This document shows, piece by piece, positions 38,024 to 39,497 of a stretch of 39,497 nt of DNA. The number at the start of each line of letters is the position of its first letter. Positions within the stretch are counted from its first letter, which is position 1. The DNA lies in assembly GCF_002559405.1 (NCBI RefSeq), contig NZ_NTZO01000010.1, forward strand, positions 1-39,497, in the 5' to 3' direction. A program made the translations under genes and the position numbers. The notes below the pieces were generated by a model. The model was not told where the DNA came from and did not search any database. It worked only from the letters and a program-made list of their open reading frames with translations. Origin of the DNA: Bacillus sp. AFS001701 (GTDB lineage Bacteria > Bacillota > Bacilli > Bacillales > Bacillaceae_G).

Positions 38024-39156
38024 TTAGGCTAAAGCCAATGCTCGTAAGCCTTCAGCTAGGATATTTTTACTGGCATTTAGATCTCGATCGTGATGTTGAT
38101 GGCAAATTGGACAGGTCCATTCCCTGATTGCAAGAGATTTCTTGCAGTCTTGGTGCCCACAATCAGAACCTATTTGGCTGGATGGAAACCATTTACTTAT
38201 CTTCATGATTGTTTTACCATACCATGTAGCTTTGTATTCTAATTTTGATACAAATGCAGACCATGATACATCAGAAATCGATTTGGCTAATTTGTGATTG
38301 CGTAACATTCCTTTTGTATTCAGGTTTTCGATACAGATTTTATCGTGGTTTTTGATTATTTCTGTACTCAACTTGTTAAGGAAATCATCCGTTGATTCAT
38401 TACTCTTTCGTGTAATCTAGCGACTTTTCGTTTTTGTTTCTGATAGTTTTTTGCATCTAAAAGGTTAATCCCATTCTGTTTAGCATGTAACGCACGTCTT
38501 GAAAGTTTTCGCTGTTCACGTTTTAGTTTCTTTTCCATTTTGGCAGTAAACATATTGTTGTCAATCTTGCGACCATCAGAAAAAATGGCAAAATCAGTGA
38601 TGCCTAGGTCGATACCAATTGATAATTCAGCTTTCTCCATTGGTTGTACTTCTAGTTCTGTAAGAATGGATACAAAGTATTTTCCACTCGGATTTCTTCT
38701 AACGGTCGCATTTAAAACATGACCATGTAATTCGCGACTTTTAGCAAAGCGAACAAGACCAAGTTTAGGTAATTTCATTTTGTTTCCGACAACGGCAATA
38801 TTTCCATTGGTTTCTTTTGTTGTATAGGATTGAACTTGATTCTTTTTAGACTTAAAGCGTGGTGCTTTATTCTGCATTTTGAAGAATCGTGAATACGAAT
38901 CTGCGAGGTTTTTCAGTGAGGATTGAAGAGCAATACTGTCAACTTCTTTGAGCCATACTAATTCTTTTTTCAACTTTGTTAATTCAGGAGAACAAGAATT
39001 GTACGTTAATCCTTTGCCAGTTTCTTTGTATGTTTCGATCCATTGTTCTAAAAAGTGATTGAATACAAAACGACTATATCCAATCGTTTTGGCGATTAGT
39101 GTTTCCTGTTCTTTAGTTGGATAGAGATGGAATTTATATGCTTTATTGACTAGCAT
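38024..39156 (-). pseudogene. tnpB: Frameshifted TnpB (OrfB) of an IS200/IS605-family element
   Basis: Two overlapping frames (39156-38368 and 38371-38024) together make one TnpB, an RNA-guided nuclease ancestral to Cas12. The helix-turn-helix-like N-terminus (KAYKFHLYPTKEQE), RuvC I Asp in GIDLGITDFAIF, Glu in CIENLNTKGM and the last Asp in HDRDLNASKN are all present. The join is broken at about 38380: CAACGGATGATTTCC lacks one base compared with a frame reading NQR-x-DFLNKLSTEI. The first zinc-ribbon Cys also appears lost (IGSDCGH instead of a C-x2-C pair). Best start is the ATG at 39154-39156 behind GAGGTGA. No tnpA is nearby, so this is a dead, solitary copy. Confidence 0.88.
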
Positions 39157-39165
39157 TGTTTTCAC

Positions 39166-39421
39166 CTCACTTCATTCCTTGAATTTTAATCTATTTCTTA
39201 ACTACAATGATGGGAGACCACCAGTAGTAAGCAAAAGCTTCTTGACTAAAACTTTTCCCATAGCTTTTTTCTAATTAGTGGAAAGGCACGTTTGATCATG
39301 ATTATTGCTATCTAATATTTTACTTTAATATCAGCCTTTCTTTTACTTAAGACTGATCATTCATTGAGTTATGAAGCAGACAACAAAAAAGCCTTTAGAC
39401 ATACGCACGCCTAACCGACAT
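39166..39421. other. Left end of the TnpB element and spacer
   Basis: No coding frame is visible. The first part should hold the left end of the IS200/IS605-type element, but I cannot place its boundary. At 39388-39420 a GC-containing stretch followed on the minus strand by GGCTTTTTTGTTG may be the terminator of the gene entering from the right edge. Confidence 0.4.
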
Positions 39422-39497
39422 TCATCTCTCACCTATTACTGGTGTTATCACACCTTCACGTAATTGAGGAAGAAGTCTTCTGTCGAATAATGATAAA
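39422..39497 (-). CDS. C-terminal 24 codons of an unrecognised gene
   Basis: The minus strand is open from the window edge to a TGA at 39422-39424 and reads LFDRRLLPQLREGVITPVIG near its end. A T-rich terminator-like sequence follows. The peptide looks like a real protein tail, but I cannot assign it to a family. Confidence 0.3.
   Translation of the reverse strand, partial: LSLFDRRLLPQLREGVITPVIGER

Overview
The window is chromosomal DNA of a low-GC, endospore-forming Firmicute of the Bacillaceae type. The gene order is essentially the Bacillus block rpsB-tsf-pyrH-frr-uppS-cdsA-dxr-rseP-proS-polC-rimP-nusA-ylxR-ylxQ-infB-rbfA-truB-ribC-rpsO-pnpA-ylxY-mlpA-spoVFA-spoVFB-asd-dapG-dapA. All of it is read from the minus strand, so the block starts near 37.5 kb and ends near 2.75 kb. 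Sporulation genes (dipicolinate synthase, CotA-like coat oxidase) and the gene set indicate a Bacillus relative; I cannot name the species.

Layout from low to high coordinates. 1-299: N-terminal part of an Asn/Ser-rich pentapeptide-repeat protein leaving the window. 986-2659: CotA-family multicopper oxidase on the plus strand. 2753-5965: lysine/DAP genes dapA, dapG, asd. 6149-9571: spoVFB (dipicolinate synthase subunit B) cut in two by a 2,823-bp element. 9568-13028: spoVFA, mlpA, ylxY. 13557-23338: pnpA, rpsO, ribC, truB, rbfA, infB, ylxQ, ylxR, nusA, rimP. 23582-29899: polC and proS. 30165-34205: rseP, dxr, cdsA, uppS. 34394-37477: frr, pyrH, tsf, rpsB with a strong promoter upstream. 38024-39156: a frameshifted TnpB (IS200/IS605 type). 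39422-39497: the last 24 codons of an unrecognised gene.

The main discovery is the element inside spoVFB. The N-terminal 142 codons (9146-9571) and C-terminal 57 codons plus stop (6149-6322) are separated by DNA carrying a large serine recombinase (7614-9110), a divergent 56-codon gene (7316-7486) and a 178-codon orphan (6478-7014). Both junctions carry the same 10-bp core, CATTAAATTA (6323-6332 and 9146-9155). Just inside each core lies a 19-bp arm; the two arms are inverted copies of each other (18/19). Deleting one core-to-core unit rejoins spoVFB in frame into a 199-residue protein, the normal family length. This is the architecture of developmentally excised sporulation elements (skin in sigK, SPbeta in spsM, vfbin in spoVFB of B. 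weihenstephanensis), so excision in the mother cell is the natural prediction.

The genes fit together metabolically. DapG and Asd make aspartate semialdehyde and DapA condenses it to the dihydrodipicolinate precursor. SpoVFA/SpoVFB oxidise that to dipicolinic acid, which fills the spore core. The element therefore places a DNA-level switch on DPA synthesis while leaving asd-dapG-dapA available for vegetative lysine and cell-wall synthesis.

Intergenic spaces contain several structured repeats: a palindromic repeat after both pnpA and infB, a long foldback at the 3' end of pnpA, a GC-rich foldback flanked by duplicated terminators between polC and proS, and nested inverted repeats after rseP and frr. 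Compared with B. subtilis, ylxP (between infB and rbfA) and ymxH (between mlpA and spoVFA) are absent.
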